Numbered from the stretch's first letter, positions 13,461 to 26,168 are shown. The stretch: 64,000 bases of DNA from Casuarina equisetifolia (GCA_028551475.1 CM052355.1:8184001-8248000); one strand, 5' to 3'. Made by a program: numbers and translations. Notes: a model not told the origin generated them from the sequence alone.

Positions 13461-14179
13461 AATATTTGAATAGATCAAATACTTTGAGTTTTGAAAGAAG
13501 GTGTTAGTATTGTTTACTACACAATGCCTTTGTCAATGGATAGGTTAGTTGTTCCTTGGTAGAAATGTGGTGCATTGCATGATTCTTTATTGAAGTTTTT
13601 CTCTCATGTGGTGACATTCTATCTCATTGTACTTTGTGTGCTTATGAAAAATTAGATTTGTAGCTATTTTTTCTACACTTCTTTGTCACAATATAGTTGG
13701 TTGCTTCTTGAAATGCCAAGATATCATAAAATTTTCAAGTATGATACGAAATCTAGTAGTGGATTTCCTTGTCATGGGACATGTTTTTAGTTTAAGTAAA
13801 AAAAAACTTGTAATTCAAATTTGGCTGTGGATGAAAACATAAGGCTAAGACCTGGATAGCTTTTAAGATTTTGGATAACCTTCATTGCCACCTCTTTATA
13901 TGATTGTTTTGGCTTATACATGAATTGGCTAAGGAGTTGAACTAAAAATGTGATGTCCAATTGGTGAAAGACAAGTAGATTAATATGCCAACTAACCTTT
14001 AATAGTTGGAAGGATCTTGGAGGGTGAATCATTTATCCTTTTTAGAGAGCTCATATCATACTCTATGTCAGTGAAATTTTTATTATGTTCCATGAGAATA
14101 AGTGATGGTTTTTAATTAGTCAAGCTAGTTTCAAATATAAATTCTAATGCATACTTGTGCTAACTCAACAACTTTATTT

Positions 14180-15610
14180 TAAAAAATGAGCAATTTTAAT
14201 GCCAAGGAAAAACTTTAATTGATTAAGATCTTTAGTGAAAAAAGGAAACATGAAGATAATATTTAAGATCTAAGATGGCAACCTAACTATTTCTTGTAAT
14301 TAATATGTTATCAACATAAATAAATAAAGCCACAAAAGAACTATCCTAAGTCTTGGTGAACTAGGAGTAGTTATGACAAGATTAATGATATCTAATTAAG
14401 GCTTTGGTGAACTTAGCATTCCATTGATGAGATGCTTGTTCTAACCCATATAATGATTTGTGTAGTTGACATACCATGTGCTTTCCTTAAGTGAGAAATT
14501 TGAGAGGAAGTTTTATATAAATCTCTTGAAAAATATTGTTGTGAAAGAAAACATTTTGGACATTCATATGAAAAAAAAGTTATGAACTACAACAATGGTG
14601 ATAATGAGGAAGTTATAACCTATTTCATCGTTGGAGAGAATATATCTTGATAATTTATTCCTTCATTTTAATTAAATCCCTTGGTCATGAGACATGCCTT
14701 GTACCTTTCGATGGTGCCATTAGTGCAACATTTCATCTTGTTGACTCATTTACATTTGATGGGACAATGATTAAAGGATAAGGAGACCACATCCCATATA
14801 TAATTAGCTTCAAAAGCAACAATTTTTATTATCCATGGCAATGACCTAGTTGGGGTCAATGATCTCCTCTTGAAAGGTGAGAGGTTCTCATATGACATAA
14901 ATGGTGGCGGTGAAATGCTAGTAGTGGGTTTGACATTAGTAAATGGAGATATAGTTTGAAATAGGGTGGAGAGGTATGGAGGTAGGGGTAGACAAGGTAA
15001 GGCATAGGTGGTTGGAACTTCAGATGGGTAGATGAGTGGCACATTTGGAGTGGTGGAGCAATGTGTCCAAGGAACTCCCTAAAAGTGGGTTAGGTGATTC
15101 AAAGGCCATAAAGGTTGGGTAAAGTAGGATCAAGTGTTGGAGGTTTAGATGCTGGTGGTTTAATAAGATTAGGTACCTTAATCAATAATGATGATGATGT
15201 ATATGTATAATGAAATTGTAAGTCTAGAGTTGATCTTGGTTAGATTGAGCCTAGCGGGGCCACCATAAATGATATTAGGATTTGGAGATTAGGGGTTAGT
15301 AGAGTTGCACTTGGATAGGGAGGCAAAATGGAGTTATGATAATGGTGAGGTCCATTAAGATGACTGAACATAGTGTGATATTATGGCCCATATCTAAAAG
15401 GATTTGAAGAGCCACAAGTGAGAGAGGCTTGCTAATTATCAATTGCAACATTAAGGGTTAAGGACCCTTGTTTGTAAATTTCTTTCTAGGCCTTTTTTTT
15501 GCTTGGACTTCCAACTAGGTGGTAGCCCATAAGAATGAAGTAGGACTTTTTAACGTGATTGGGTTTCTTGCATTGGTTGTAGAAAGGTCTTTTGCTAGAT
15601 AGGCCATGGG
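14180..15610 (-). mobile_element. Decayed Ty1/copia element, gag zinc knuckle to reverse transcriptase
   Basis: On the minus strand a gag zinc-knuckle-like run (YNQCKKPNHVKKS, about 15500-15600) is followed by a Pro/Ser-rich stretch (14746-15042). Reverse-transcriptase landmarks come next: [61 protein letters not shown] and FVALFIYVDNMLITRN. Only about 800 bases separate the knuckle from the reverse transcriptase and no integrase core was seen, so the integrase is probably deleted. Frame changes and stops are frequent. Confidence 0.82.
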
Positions 15611-15910
15611 CAGAACTAGTGGCAGTTAGCGCTTATCCATACCCACTGAAGTTAGCGCTTATCCATTTTGCCAAAGTTAGTTAAACGTGATACATGATCC
15701 AATTTTGCCGTTCAACACTATGATATCCAGCCAAAATTAACTATTTGCTTTAAGAAGCTAATAACTTGTGGTTCTTGGGTTTGCAAGGATTTGCGGAGAT
15801 AAATATAACACGTATTTCAATTCTCTACATCTCAAAGATGTGATTATTCACAAATATACATATAGTGATTTTTCCAATTCCCTGCACGCGAAGTCATTTT
15901 TTTTTTTTTA

Positions 15911-18491
15911 ATGGCGAATATGGGACTGCATAACACCAAAGGATGCTGCACATTGTTCATGATAGTTCTAACTTCTTTGTTAAGCCATCAAATTGTTGAA
16001 GGGACAAGGAAGTCGTCCACGAAAAACACAGAAATGCTTCAGCGCAAGGGAACCGTAAAAACCATTCAGGTTAACATAAGTATTGCTTTCTTACTGTTTT
16101 TCGTCATTGTTTTGATTTTATCATTTTTAATTTTATTTTGTTTCCTCACGGTCTCAAGTTGCTATAGGGTGAAGATGGTGACGTTGTTGATTGCGTGGAT
16201 ATTTATCAACAGCCAGCCTTTGATCATCCATCTCTCAAGAATCACACTATAGAGGTTGGTTATTTTTGTGATCTTATTTATTTTCTTTATTGAGCTGCTA
16301 ATTTGTTTGTGGTTACAAAGATGAAACCCAGTTTTATCCCAAAGGGAGTAAAACAAGAATTGAACGAAGCTGCGATTCTTCAAAGTTGGCATGAGAATGA
16401 AGAATGTCCTGAAGGAACAATCCCCATCCTACGAATACAAAGAGATTACTACAAGCATTCTGCTTTCTTGGTTCGCGAAAGGATAGGCCTTGCTGACAGC
16501 TTGGCTATGTCAAGGCAAGGGGCGGAGGTATCTTTTTGGCGTTGAGGAATCTTCTTCTTCTTCTTGATTTTTTTTAGTTTTTTTTTGGTATGAATTTTCA
16601 TGTCAAACTAAATTTTCGAACGTAAAATCCATTACTTTTACATTAATTTTGTTTATCTTTTGTTATACATCAAATAGCTTGCCTTCGGTCTTCTTAACGG
16701 TAGCCGCTACTATGGAGCCCAAGCATCAATTAACGTATGGAACCCTACAGTAAACAAGGGAGAGGGTACTTTTTCTCAAATTTGGTTTTACTCGACTATT
16801 AACTACCAGCCTGACGTAATAGAAGCCGGATGGCAGGTAAGTCCGAAGCTTCGCGAAATTTCAATAAAGTTTTAACATTGCCATTCTATCTTATATCTTA
16901 GCACTAGCGTTAGTATAGTTATTTGTGGAAGAATCAAGCCCTTTGGATCTCGAGTGTGTTGGCAACGAAAAAATAGTAAGTTCTCAGGCAACAAAAAACC
17001 AACACACAATAAAAGGAAAATCAAAGGAAAAACACACAAATTTACATGCTTTAGGAATATTTCTTTATATTTACAGTTCCAAGGAATAATTGCTCTTCAT
17101 CATAATGGAAGGATGGAAAACTACTCGCAAATTGTAACTTACAAAAATCCTATTTTGTTTCTCAACTGTTATGGTTAACATAACAACAATAGAAACGGCC
17201 TACAAACTATATATCAATGCTTAATATTTTTTATAGTTTGTCCTCATATCTAAACAACGAAGGACTAAATTATTCTTATAACTAACTTTAATTCTTAACA
17301 AAGTGTGACTAAAAACATTGACAAAACAAGAGATTATCGATGTCGCTAAGTAAATCGGGACAAAGTAGTTGGACAGTCATTTCATACATCATTTATTTTG
17401 TATGCTTGCTTCCAGGTTGATCCGTCTGACAATAAAACAAGGTTCTTCATATATTGGGCTGTAAGTTCGCTTTCTCTCCTATGGCTTCTGTTTGGTAGGA
17501 GTCTTTTGGCTATATCAGCTGATGGTACAATGAATGTTAAGTTTGTACAATCTAACACTTGTTTTTCTACATGCTGCTGAACTTCTTTTTCCCATCGGTT
17601 TTGTTCCCTATGTGTGTAATTCTAAGACGGGCGCTTTCAAAAGAACCGGTTGCTTTAATCTACAGTGTGCCGGTTTCGTGCAAGTAAACAACAAATTAGC
17701 CATTGGCAGTATCATAAACCCTGTTTCCCATTACAATGGAAATCAACAGGAGATATATCTATCGATATACAAGGTAATGCAAATCCCTTCTTTCCGATAA
17801 TAACTTCTGTACAGCGAGGAGACCAATTTCACAGGTACAAGCAAAGATTTAGGTCGTTGATGCTTTGTTTCTAGTAATGATTCTATGGTTTTTTTTTTTT
17901 TTTTGGAAATAATGAAGCTACTTAAAACCAAACCTCACCTTTTTTCTACTGCACGAGCAAGATTCGCGTATGAAGCAAGCAGTACCTAGTGTTTTTGCTC
18001 ACGGTTTAAGGCTCAATTCATACTCCTTAGGGACATAATATTCCATCTTTTCTTCGATATTCTTACTGTAAAAGCCTTTGCCATTTTGGCGGGTTGAATA
18101 CTTGATTTTCCAGAACAATGCTAGTGGACATTGGTGGCTCCAGCTTCAAGACCAGCCACTGGGATATTGGCCGCAGTCCCTCTTCCAAAATTTAAATGAC
18201 TCCGGTGCTTCAATCGGTTTTGGCGGTGAGGTTTACAACTCAGGAGCAGGGGGTCGTCACACAACAACTCAAATGGGGAGTGGCTATTTTCCTGTAGAAG
18301 GTCCCGGGAAAGCTGCTTATATGCGCGATATTCAGTACATGGACGAGACATTCAGCTTCAAAGACCCTGGAGAGCTAAAAGTACTAACGACAAAAAATTT
18401 TTGCTATGATGCAAAGGTCTTTGTTAACGGGAGCGGCAGTTATGGCTTATATTTCGGGGGTCCAGGGTTAGGAGATTTTTGTCCATACTAG
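15911..18491 (+). CDS. Neprosin-domain secreted protein, copy 1
   Basis: Seven exons (15911-16069, 16168-16254, 16321-16527, 16678-16836, 17416-17460, 17627-17773, 18114-18491), each a multiple of three with GT-AG borders, encode about 393 residues. A signal peptide (core TLFMIVLTSLLSHQIVEG) leads into the neprosin activation-peptide motif (DCVDIYQQPAFDHPSLKNH), then the neprosin (DUF239) domain: YYGAQASINVWNP, FSQIWFYS, EAGWQ, TGCFNLQCAGFVQVNNKLAIGS, SGHWWLQLQDQPLGYWP, FGGEVYN, TQMGSG and GGPGLGDFCPY. Glu200 (EAGW) and Glu307 (GGEV) are about as far apart as the catalytic glutamates reported for Nepenthes neprosin, so peptidase activity is plausible but inferred. Exon 5 is short: the LYGD segment common after EAGWQV in relatives is missing. 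Its closest relative is copy 2 at 23.6 kb. Confidence 0.9.
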
Positions 18492-18508
18492 ATAGCAAAG
18501 TGATGGAT

Positions 18509-18634
18509 CAAAAAGCCTACTCTAGTAATTGGGTCAGCATCCTTGACCGGCAAGTTCAAGGTTCAAATTCCCTTCCCTCCTCGTGTGTGTGAGTTGTAAT
18601 AGAAAAGAATATTTTTTTATTTTTGAAAAAGGCC
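18509..18634 (+). mobile_element. tRNA-derived SINE-like insertion in the 3' flank of neprosin copy 1
   Basis: The segment carries a Pol III B-box-like run (GGTTCAAATTCC, 18560-18571) and a weaker A-box-like run about 38 bases upstream, and ends in a T/A-rich tail. The matching flank of neprosin copy 2 (about 26185-26210) lacks it. Near-identical caaaaagcc and gaaaaaggcc border it, as a target-site duplication would. Element family not recognised. Confidence 0.55.
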
Positions 18635-18674
18635 ATACTACCATTCTATCATTTATTGATTCTTTTCTCACTTG

Positions 18675-19130
18675 AATTTATTGGGTTGAATTCAACCAAG
18701 TACATTATCTATATAAATATGCTACACATAACTATAAAAATGCACAAACCTAAACATAGCAAATTTAATAGGTTTGTACTAATATAATATCCTATATCTT
18801 CTATAATTATTAGGTTTTTTCATATTTTCTCTCTCATTAATTATATATTTCATAGATTATCTCATAAATTAAAATTTACAAGAAGAACTCTTTCCAACAA
18901 TTAGCTTCTTAAGGGGGACTCCTTCTACTAGCCCATTACGTTTTTTTGTACTTCCTTTATTTGTAGAAAAATCTCAAAGAAATCCTAATCAGACACTATT
19001 AGAAAAATCTACTATAACTAGAGAATAGTCCTTAGTTTTACAATTACATATAAACTTCTAATTATAACAGAATATTACGATTATACCTTCTAATTTAATT
19101 GTTCCATCAATTTTAATAAAATTAGTAATG
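18675..19130. other. AT-rich insertion relative to the paralogous flank
   Basis: The flank of neprosin copy 2 runs directly from cacctgaattgaggg to tgttaaaatat (about 26230-26265). In copy 1 the equivalent points are separated by about 450 AT-rich bases that begin close to the palindrome gttgaattcaac. It may be a MITE or small LTR-derived element; no coding content or clear ends seen. Confidence 0.5.
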
Positions 19131-20109
19131 TTAAAATATATTTATTTGTTTTGAAGTAAAGATTGTCTGATTTCTTGCTCGGTAGCCCAACCTAATCTCC
19201 TGAGCTTTTTATAAACGCCTGATTGGTTCATATGAACATAAGGGTGGTATTGCTCTTTAAGATAAAATGTCAAATGAGTAAATTAAGAAACGGGTTGCGA
19301 ATTTAGTTAATGTGGCTACTCCTAATGGGAAGAAAGTTTTTCAAGGAAAGTGCTGTTGGGCTTCTTGTCAACATATTCATCCTATATTATATTTGAAGTT
19401 GTTGGAGGGATGGCTAAAAAACAATTGGTCGCGTCAGCCTTAGTAATGATCGCTTTCAACTCCTTTATCCATCTCATTTTTGTTTCACAAATATTTTTTG
19501 TTCAAATGTTGAATCGAATCACTTTTTTTCATAGGCTGATTTGGTCGCCATCAACTTAGTTACGTAAAATAAAACCCCACACTTTTTTTTTTCCGTCAAA
19601 GTTTAAGGCTGAAAAGTCTTCTTATTTCAAGCATTCCCTTCCAAAAGGCTTTCGTTTCAATAGATTATTTTAACAATGATGTGAATTGTCTCATTTTTTT
19701 AAATCCTGTTTTAAAGTAATTTTTTTAGAATGTCATTTCCTCATAAGATGATTTTTAAGAGGAAAACAAGATTTCTAATATAATATTGATTTCCCATGCA
19801 TTATGCTCATAGAATATAGCAATTTATGAAGAATTTATCACCATCAGTACAACGTCTGTAACTTATGCTAACTATGATATGATGTATAAAGAACAGTGAA
19901 TATTATCCTAAGCTATATAAATCATACTTGGATTCATTTTTAAAATAAAAAACAAGTTATTGCCTTACAAACTAATTTTAAAATTAAAATGACTATTCTA
20001 TCAATCCAAATTCCTATTTTTAAGGGACGTAATGTTCCGTCCTTTCTCTTAAATGTTTGACGAGGAATTCTGGGTAGTTACATAGGCCATACATGCCCTT
20101 CTCCAAAGT

Positions 20110-20462
20110 CAAAACTAGGCATTGGGATATTGGCCTGATTCCATCTTCACAACTTTGAAAGACCTCGACAGCGGAATCAACTATGGAGGAGAGGTTTATA
20201 ACTCAGCCACGGAAGGGTGTCACACATCAGCTAAAAATGGGGATTGGCCATTTTCCTACTGCAGGCCTCAAAAGAGTTTGTTTTTTTTGGCAGTATTTAG
20301 TCCATGGACAACACATGCCAATTCAGACAACTTTGAAAACTGTTGGGATATATGACGAAACCTTTGTGTTATGGCTCAAGTATTGCAAATGATGGGAATG
20401 GCAAATTTGGAACGCATTTCTATTTCGGCATCCCCGGTTATTCAACATTTTGTCCAGACTAG
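20110..20462 (+). pseudogene. Neprosin remnant, last exon only
   Basis: A last-exon neprosin sequence is readable in pieces: GYWPDSIFTTLKD, INYGGEVYNS, a frame change near the CHTSA segment, then IANDGNGKFGTHFYFG and PGYSTFCPD before a stop. At least two frameshifts are needed and no upstream exons were found beside it. It resembles the copy at 27714-28106 and the intact copy 3 more than copies 1 and 2, so it belongs to a second neprosin subtype repeated in each block. The 3' flank continues in parallel with the other blocks. Confidence 0.85.
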
Positions 20463-20899
20463 GAAGTAAAAAATGTCGAAAGAAATACAGAGAGAACATG
20501 TCATCTTTTGTAACACATGTCGGTCTTAACCCGACTTTTATTTTGGTATTGCAAAAGTTTCGTTTGTTGTGCTTAATCTCTTTTTGTATTTCAAATTGCT
20601 CAGAAAACTTTGGTTAATCGTGATTTAGATTGCAGATCGAAAGATACCCAGGGGTCCATGGTCAACCAACATAAGAACCTTATGACGACAGATGAGTTCA
20701 ATATGGCGAATCCATTCGGAACTTTTTATCAACATTATCCGGAGCGCAATGAATGGCTCTAATTCCCTTTTCGCGGAATGCATAAATAGAATAACAAGAC
20801 ATAAAGGATAGCCTTTTAACCTTTTAAAGATATACTTTCAACCTTAACGTATTTGATTAGAAGATACAAAGTTGATTGCCATATACAAGACCATTAGAC

Positions 20900-21105
20900 A
20901 TAGTTGTTTCTGTTCTTCCTATATTGAACGAAGTATCTGAAATGCTGAATCAGTTGCTGATTGAGGATTATGAGATATAACCTTGATAACGTCTGTACCA
21001 TGCTAAGTACTTTGCGCATGTTGATCCTATACCTGAATTGTCTTTAGGAAAATAAGAAAGCGCGTCTCCTTTAGCCCCATTGCAGGGAATACTTGCTGCA
21101 CTTCT
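20900..21105 (-). pseudogene. ELF3 3'-end remnant (block I)
   Basis: About 200 bases align by eye to the last part of the ELF3 gene at 28605-28800. Shared words include gttgctgattgaggattatgag and a sequence matching the coding region for VIKVTPHNP. The match stops near tacttgctgcacttc (21105). Small indels break the reading frame. It sits downstream of a neprosin remnant in the same relative position and orientation as the full ELF3 gene in block II, which marks it as the truncated end of a duplicated block. Confidence 0.8.
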
Positions 21106-21734
21106 TTGACATGTACACTTGTATGTAAGATTTCACTGAACACTTATACATGTGATTGTAAAGGAAATGTATGGGAGTTTTCATGAGGGAATGGAGAAAA
21201 CTTAAAAAAAAAAGGTGAGCTGTGTTTTATTGGAGACAGTTAAAGTCATAGGTGGAGCAAGAAGTAAGGGTATGTTCGGTTTGTCAAAGGAACAAAAATG
21301 AGAATAACAAACAAATAGGAACCTTGCAACCCTTATCCATTATAGAGGAAATATGAAGGATATAGCTATAGATTTTGTTGAATATTTGCCCATTTATGTA
21401 ACAAAAATGTTGTGTTGGTAGTAGTAGATTGACCATCCAAGCTTGGGCACTTCATTTCACTATCCCATCCATATACCATAATTTTCGTGGCCCATACTTT
21501 TTTTAAGAATATCTTCAAGTTGTATTAAATGCCTTAAAAAATAGTGTATGATTGACATTTGTTGTTCACAAGTAATTTTTAAAAGGAGTTGTTTAGGTTA
21601 TAAAATCCTAAATTTAATTTTTTTCTACCTATCATCCTTAGACATATGATCAAACAAAGTTGGTAAAATTCAACTCTTCGCACCCCATATCAAGTGGTGT
21701 ATAAACGTAGCCCTTCCACACTCATTATCTACAT

Positions 21735-22345
21735 TAAAGGCATAGTTAAGGTGGCTTCCATTGAACAAATTTTGAAAGAAAGGGATGTAATGTTAAAGAA
21801 AATCAAGCGTAACTTGCAAGTTGCCTAGTAAAAGATGAAAAAGGTATATGATCAGAGAAAGTGAGAGGTAGAATTCCAAGTACAAGATATGATGTATGTT
21901 AAGTTATCCTAATATAAATAGTTCTTTATTGCCCAATGCAAAAATCAAAAGCTATGATTGAAGTTCAGTGGCCTATATCGGGTGCTCAAGAGGATATAAG
22001 CAATAGCATATGAGTTAGCTCTTCTTACGGGTGCACGCATAAATCCGGTGTTCCATGTATTCAAATTGAAATGATTCACTAGGGACCCTAAGAGAGTGCC
22101 AAAAAAGGATGTTGAGGAGTTCTAGGACGATCTTAAGGACTTGGAGGAGAACGAACAATTGCATGTAGTATTGGAAAAGAGAGTTTATGGGAGAAAGACC
22201 AACCTATTGATTCATTAAAAGGGAAAATTATCAACATAAGCTACATGGGTGGAGGAACAAGATTTTAAAATGTGTTTCCCATATTTTTAATCTTTTGATG
22301 TTGTTCAACCTTGTCCTTAAGGCTTATGTTATGGAAGGAGGAATT
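21735..22345 (+). mobile_element. Decayed Ty3/gypsy integrase C-terminus with chromodomain-like end
   Basis: With frame corrections the plus strand reads as the end of a gypsy pol: EQILKERDVMLKKIKRNL, KMKKVYDQRK, FQVQDMMYVKLS, SGLYRVLKRI and INPVFHVFKLK. A chromodomain-like stretch ending ATWVEEQDF follows. A purine run (ggaaggaggaat, 22333-22344) directly precedes TGTTATAG at 22345, as a polypurine tract precedes a 3' LTR. Stops are frequent. It lies where the block I ELF3 copy is cut short. Confidence 0.8.
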
Positions 22346-23385
22346 GTTATAGGTTTATCTTTTGTAGTGATAATGTTTATTTTTATGTTGTAGTTGGGTT
22401 GTTTGTATTGTGGGCTATCCATGTGAATATGGACCATAAAATGTCACTTGTAATCCGAGCCCAATAGGTTCTGCTTTCCTTTCATAAATTTGGATAATTC
22501 CAAAATTAACGCATCGACTAGTTTCCTATAACTTTGCATGTGCAAACATAAGCAATAGGGTTTCCTGATAACAAGGCCTCTTTTCTTCCTTCATGAGGAA
22601 CTTCCTTTACCACCATTCGTCATTGAAAACACCCCTATCAGGTTTCCTACATGGAGACCAATCTTGAAGGCCCCCAAACCGGGGCTTGAGTTGCTACTTT
22701 AAGATCCTTAGAGAGAGAGAGGCTTGTTAGCAACATGGATTTGAGGGGTGGCAAGGGCTTTAAAAGAGAATCAATAAGGGATTAGATGAAAAAGGCATTT
22801 GGTGGGGGAATAATGGGGATTGTCAACAGAGTTGACAAAATGTTCAGTTGGAAATTGGTTGGAATAGGTGGAGGTTGATTAGGAACCTCATCAGAAGATG
22901 GAGCATGAGTAAAAGGAAACTTATATTGATAGAAAATGATATTATGAGTAAAAAGAAACTTATACTTATAGAAAATGATATCATGACTTTTTTTTATTTT
23001 TTATATTGGAATCATAGATACAACAACTCTTATGTAAAGAAGATAACTTATAAATATACAAATAATAGACAAGAGGAAAAACTTATCTTAACGGCATAAG
23101 GTGGTTGCATGACAATGATAATTGAAGACACAAAGTTGATCATACAGTCACCCTTATAGTATTTGATAGAAATGATTAAACTACTCTCAATTTTATTATT
23201 TTATTATGGAGAAATATTTTTATGTTGTAGTATGTTTGTCTAGTTCTACATTACTATAGTATTAGTGTGTTCAATATGGTTATGTTCTTCTAGTCCATGA
23301 CTTTGTTTTTGAGGTGAGAATGAGTTTCTAGACACTTGTTAGTTAAAAAAATTAAATTTTTCTTACCTATTTATTTACCTTAACA
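22345..23385. other. Possible gypsy 3' LTR and AT-rich spacer before neprosin copy 2
   Basis: From 22345 (TGTTATAGG) the sequence may be a 3' LTR, but its far end was not located. A tandemly repeated segment, gagtaaaaggaaacttatattgatagaaaatgatat, occurs twice near 22907-22982 and is split here only for description. No gene recognised. Confidence 0.35.
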
Positions 23386-23607
23386 AAGGTTAGCGCTTAT
23401 CCATACCTTTGCCAAAGTTAGTTAAATGTCTAATTCTGCCATTCAACCATATGATATTCAACTAAAATTACTTATTTGCTTTAAAAAGCTAATCACTTAT
23501 GGTTCTTAAATAGGCAATGATTCACCAACGTAAATATAGTAATTATGATGATTCACAAATATAAGTATAGTGATTTCTTAAAGTCATTTTGTTTTTCAAC
23601 GGCGAAT

Positions 23608-26168
23608 ATGGGACTGCATAACACCAAACTAGGATGCTGCACATTGTTCATGATAGTTCTAACTTCTTTGTTGAGCCATCAAATTGTTGAAGGGACAATG
23701 ACGTTGTCCACGAAAAACACAGAAATGCTTCAGCGCAAGGGAACCGTAAAAACCATTCAGGTTAACATAAGTATTGCTTTCTTACTGTTTTTCGTCAGTG
23801 TTTCGATTTTATCATTTTTGATTTTATTTTGTTTCCTCACGGTCTCAAGTTGCTATAGGGTGAAGATGGTGACATTGTTGATTGCGTGGATATTTATCAA
23901 CAGCCAGCTTTTGATCATCCATCTCTCAAGAATCACATTATAGAGGTTGGTTATTTTTGTGATCTTATTTATTTTCTTTATTGAGCTGCTAATTTGTTTG
24001 TGGTTACAAAGATGAAACCCAGTTCTATCCCAGAAGGAGTAAAACAAGAATTCAACGAAGCTGCGATTCTCCAAAGTTGGCATGAGAATGAAGAATGTCC
24101 TGAAGGAACAATCCCCATCCTACGAACACAAAAAGATAACTACAAGCATTCTGCTTTTTTGGGTCGCGAAAGGACAGGCCTTGGTGCCAGCTTGACGGAG
24201 CCAAAGCTAGAGTCGGAGGTATCCTTTGGGCGCTGAGGAATCTTCTTCTTCTTCTTCTTCTTCTTCTTGATTTTTTTTTTTAGTTTTTTTTTGTATGACT
24301 TTTCATGTCAAACTAAATCTTCGAACGTAAAATCCATTACTTTTACATTAATTTTGTTTATCTTTTGTTATACATCAAATAGCTTGCCTTCGGTATCCTT
24401 AGCGGTGGCCGCTACTATGGAGCCCAAGCATCAATTAGCGTATGGAACCCTACAGTAAACGTGGGAGAGGGTACTTTTTCTCAAATTCGGTTGTACTCGG
24501 CTCTTGACTACAAGCCCGACAAAGTGGAAGCCGGATGGCAGGTATGTGCGAAGCTTTGCGAAGATCAAAGTTTCAATAAAGTTTTAACACTGCCATTTAT
24601 CTTATATCTTAGTGCTTGCGTTAATATGTTATTTGTGGAAGAAGAATCAAGCCCTTTGGATCTCCAGTTTGTTGGTAATGAAAAAATAGTTAGTCTCCGG
24701 CAACAAAAAACCAACACACAATAAAAGGAAAATCAGAGGAAAAACACACAATTTACACGTTTTATGAATATTTCTTTATATTTACAGTTCCAAGGAACAA
24801 TTGCTCTTCATCATAATGGAAGGATAGAAAACTACTCGCAGATTGTACTTATAAAAATCCTATTTTGTTTCTCAACTGTTATGTTTAATATAGCACCAAT
24901 AGAAACGGCCTACAAACTGGATATCAATGTTTACTTTTTTTTAGAGTTTGTCTTCATTTCTAACTTTAACTCTAATTCTTAACAAGTGCGACTAAATAAC
25001 ATGGAAAAAACAAGAGATTATCAATGTCGCAAAGTAAATCGAGACAAAGTATTTATTTTGTATGCGTGCTTCCAGGTTGATCCGTCTGACAATAAAACAA
25101 GGTTCTACATATATTGGACTGTAAGTTCGCTTTCTCTTCTATGGTTTTTGTTTGGTAGGAGTCTTTTGCTTATATCAACTGATGGTACAATCAATATAAG
25201 TTTGTACAATCAAACACTTGTCTTTCTACATGCTGCTGAGCTTCTTTTTCTCAACGCATTTGTTCCCTTTATGTGTCATTCTAAGACCGCTGATTACAAC
25301 ATTGGTGATCCCAAAACAACCGGTTGCTTTAATCTACGGTGTGCCGGTTTCGTGCAAGTAAACAACAAATTAGCTATTGGCAGTATCTTAGAGCCTGTTT
25401 CCCAATACAACGGAGTTCAGAAGGAGATCCATCTATCGATACACAAGGTAATGCAAATACTTTCTTTCTGGTAATGACCTCTGTACAGTGAGGAGACCAA
25501 TTTCAGAGTTACAAGCAAAGCTTTAGGTCGTTGATGCCTTCTTTCTAGTAATGACTCTACGGATTTTTTTTTTTTTTTTTGGGAAATAATCAGGCTACTT
25601 AAAACCAAACCCCGTCTTTTTCTTCTGCACGAGCAAGATGCGCGTATGAAGCGAACAGTACATACTGTTTTTGCTCACAGTTTGAGGCCCAATTCATACT
25701 TCTTAGGTACATAATATTCCGTCTTTTCTTCGATATTGTTACTGAACAAGCCCCTTTTCATTTTGGTGGGTTGAATACTTGATTTTCCAGGACAAGGTCA
25801 GTGGACATTGGTGGCTCCGGCTTCAAGACCAGCAACTGGGATATTGGCCTTCGTCCGTCTTCCTAAATTTTAATGACGCCGCTGCTGCAGTCGGTTTTGG
25901 CGGTGAGGTTTACAACTCAGAACCAGGGGGTCGTCACACAACAACTCAAATGGGGAGTGGCCATTTAGGTGAAGAAGGCGCCGGGAAAGCTGCCTATTTC
26001 GGCGCTATTCAGTACATGGACGAGACATTCACCTTCAAAGACCCTGGACAACTGAGACCATACACGACAAAAGAAACGTGCTATGATGTAAGGATCTCTG
26101 TTAACGGGCGCGGCACTTATAGTTTATTTTTCGGGGGTCCAGGGCTGGGAGATCTTTGTCCATCCTAG
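23608..26168 (+). CDS. Neprosin-domain secreted protein, copy 2
   Basis: Seven exons (23608-23760, 23859-23945, 24012-24218, 24383-24541, 25076-25120, 25286-25447, 25791-26168) with the same phases as copy 1 encode about 396 residues. The start is ATG 23608; the copy 1 start codon is ACG here (23599-23601), so three residues are lost. An in-frame ATG at 23545 also exists, but its N-terminus is not shared with the paralogs. The signal peptide, DCVDIYQQPAFDHPSLKNH, YYGAQASISVWNP, EAGWQ, TGCFNLRCAGFVQVNNKL, SGHWWLRLQDQQLGYWP and FGGEVYN are intact. Candidate catalytic glutamates are Glu198 and Glu310. Exon 6 is five codons longer than in copy 1. Exons and introns closely match copy 1, indicating a recent tandem duplication. 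Regulation is not evident beyond a shared proximal promoter with a gttagcgcttatccat motif. Confidence 0.9.
24237..24270 (+). repeat. (TTC)n microsatellite in an intron
   Basis: About ten TTC units follow exon 3 of neprosin copy 2. Copy 1 has only four or five at the same place (16552-16566), so the tract has expanded or contracted since duplication. Confidence 0.8.

Noticed and set aside
18520-18575. Functional tRNA gene
   Set aside because: Box-like motifs exist but no cloverleaf or acceptor stem can be drawn; a SINE-like insertion fits better.
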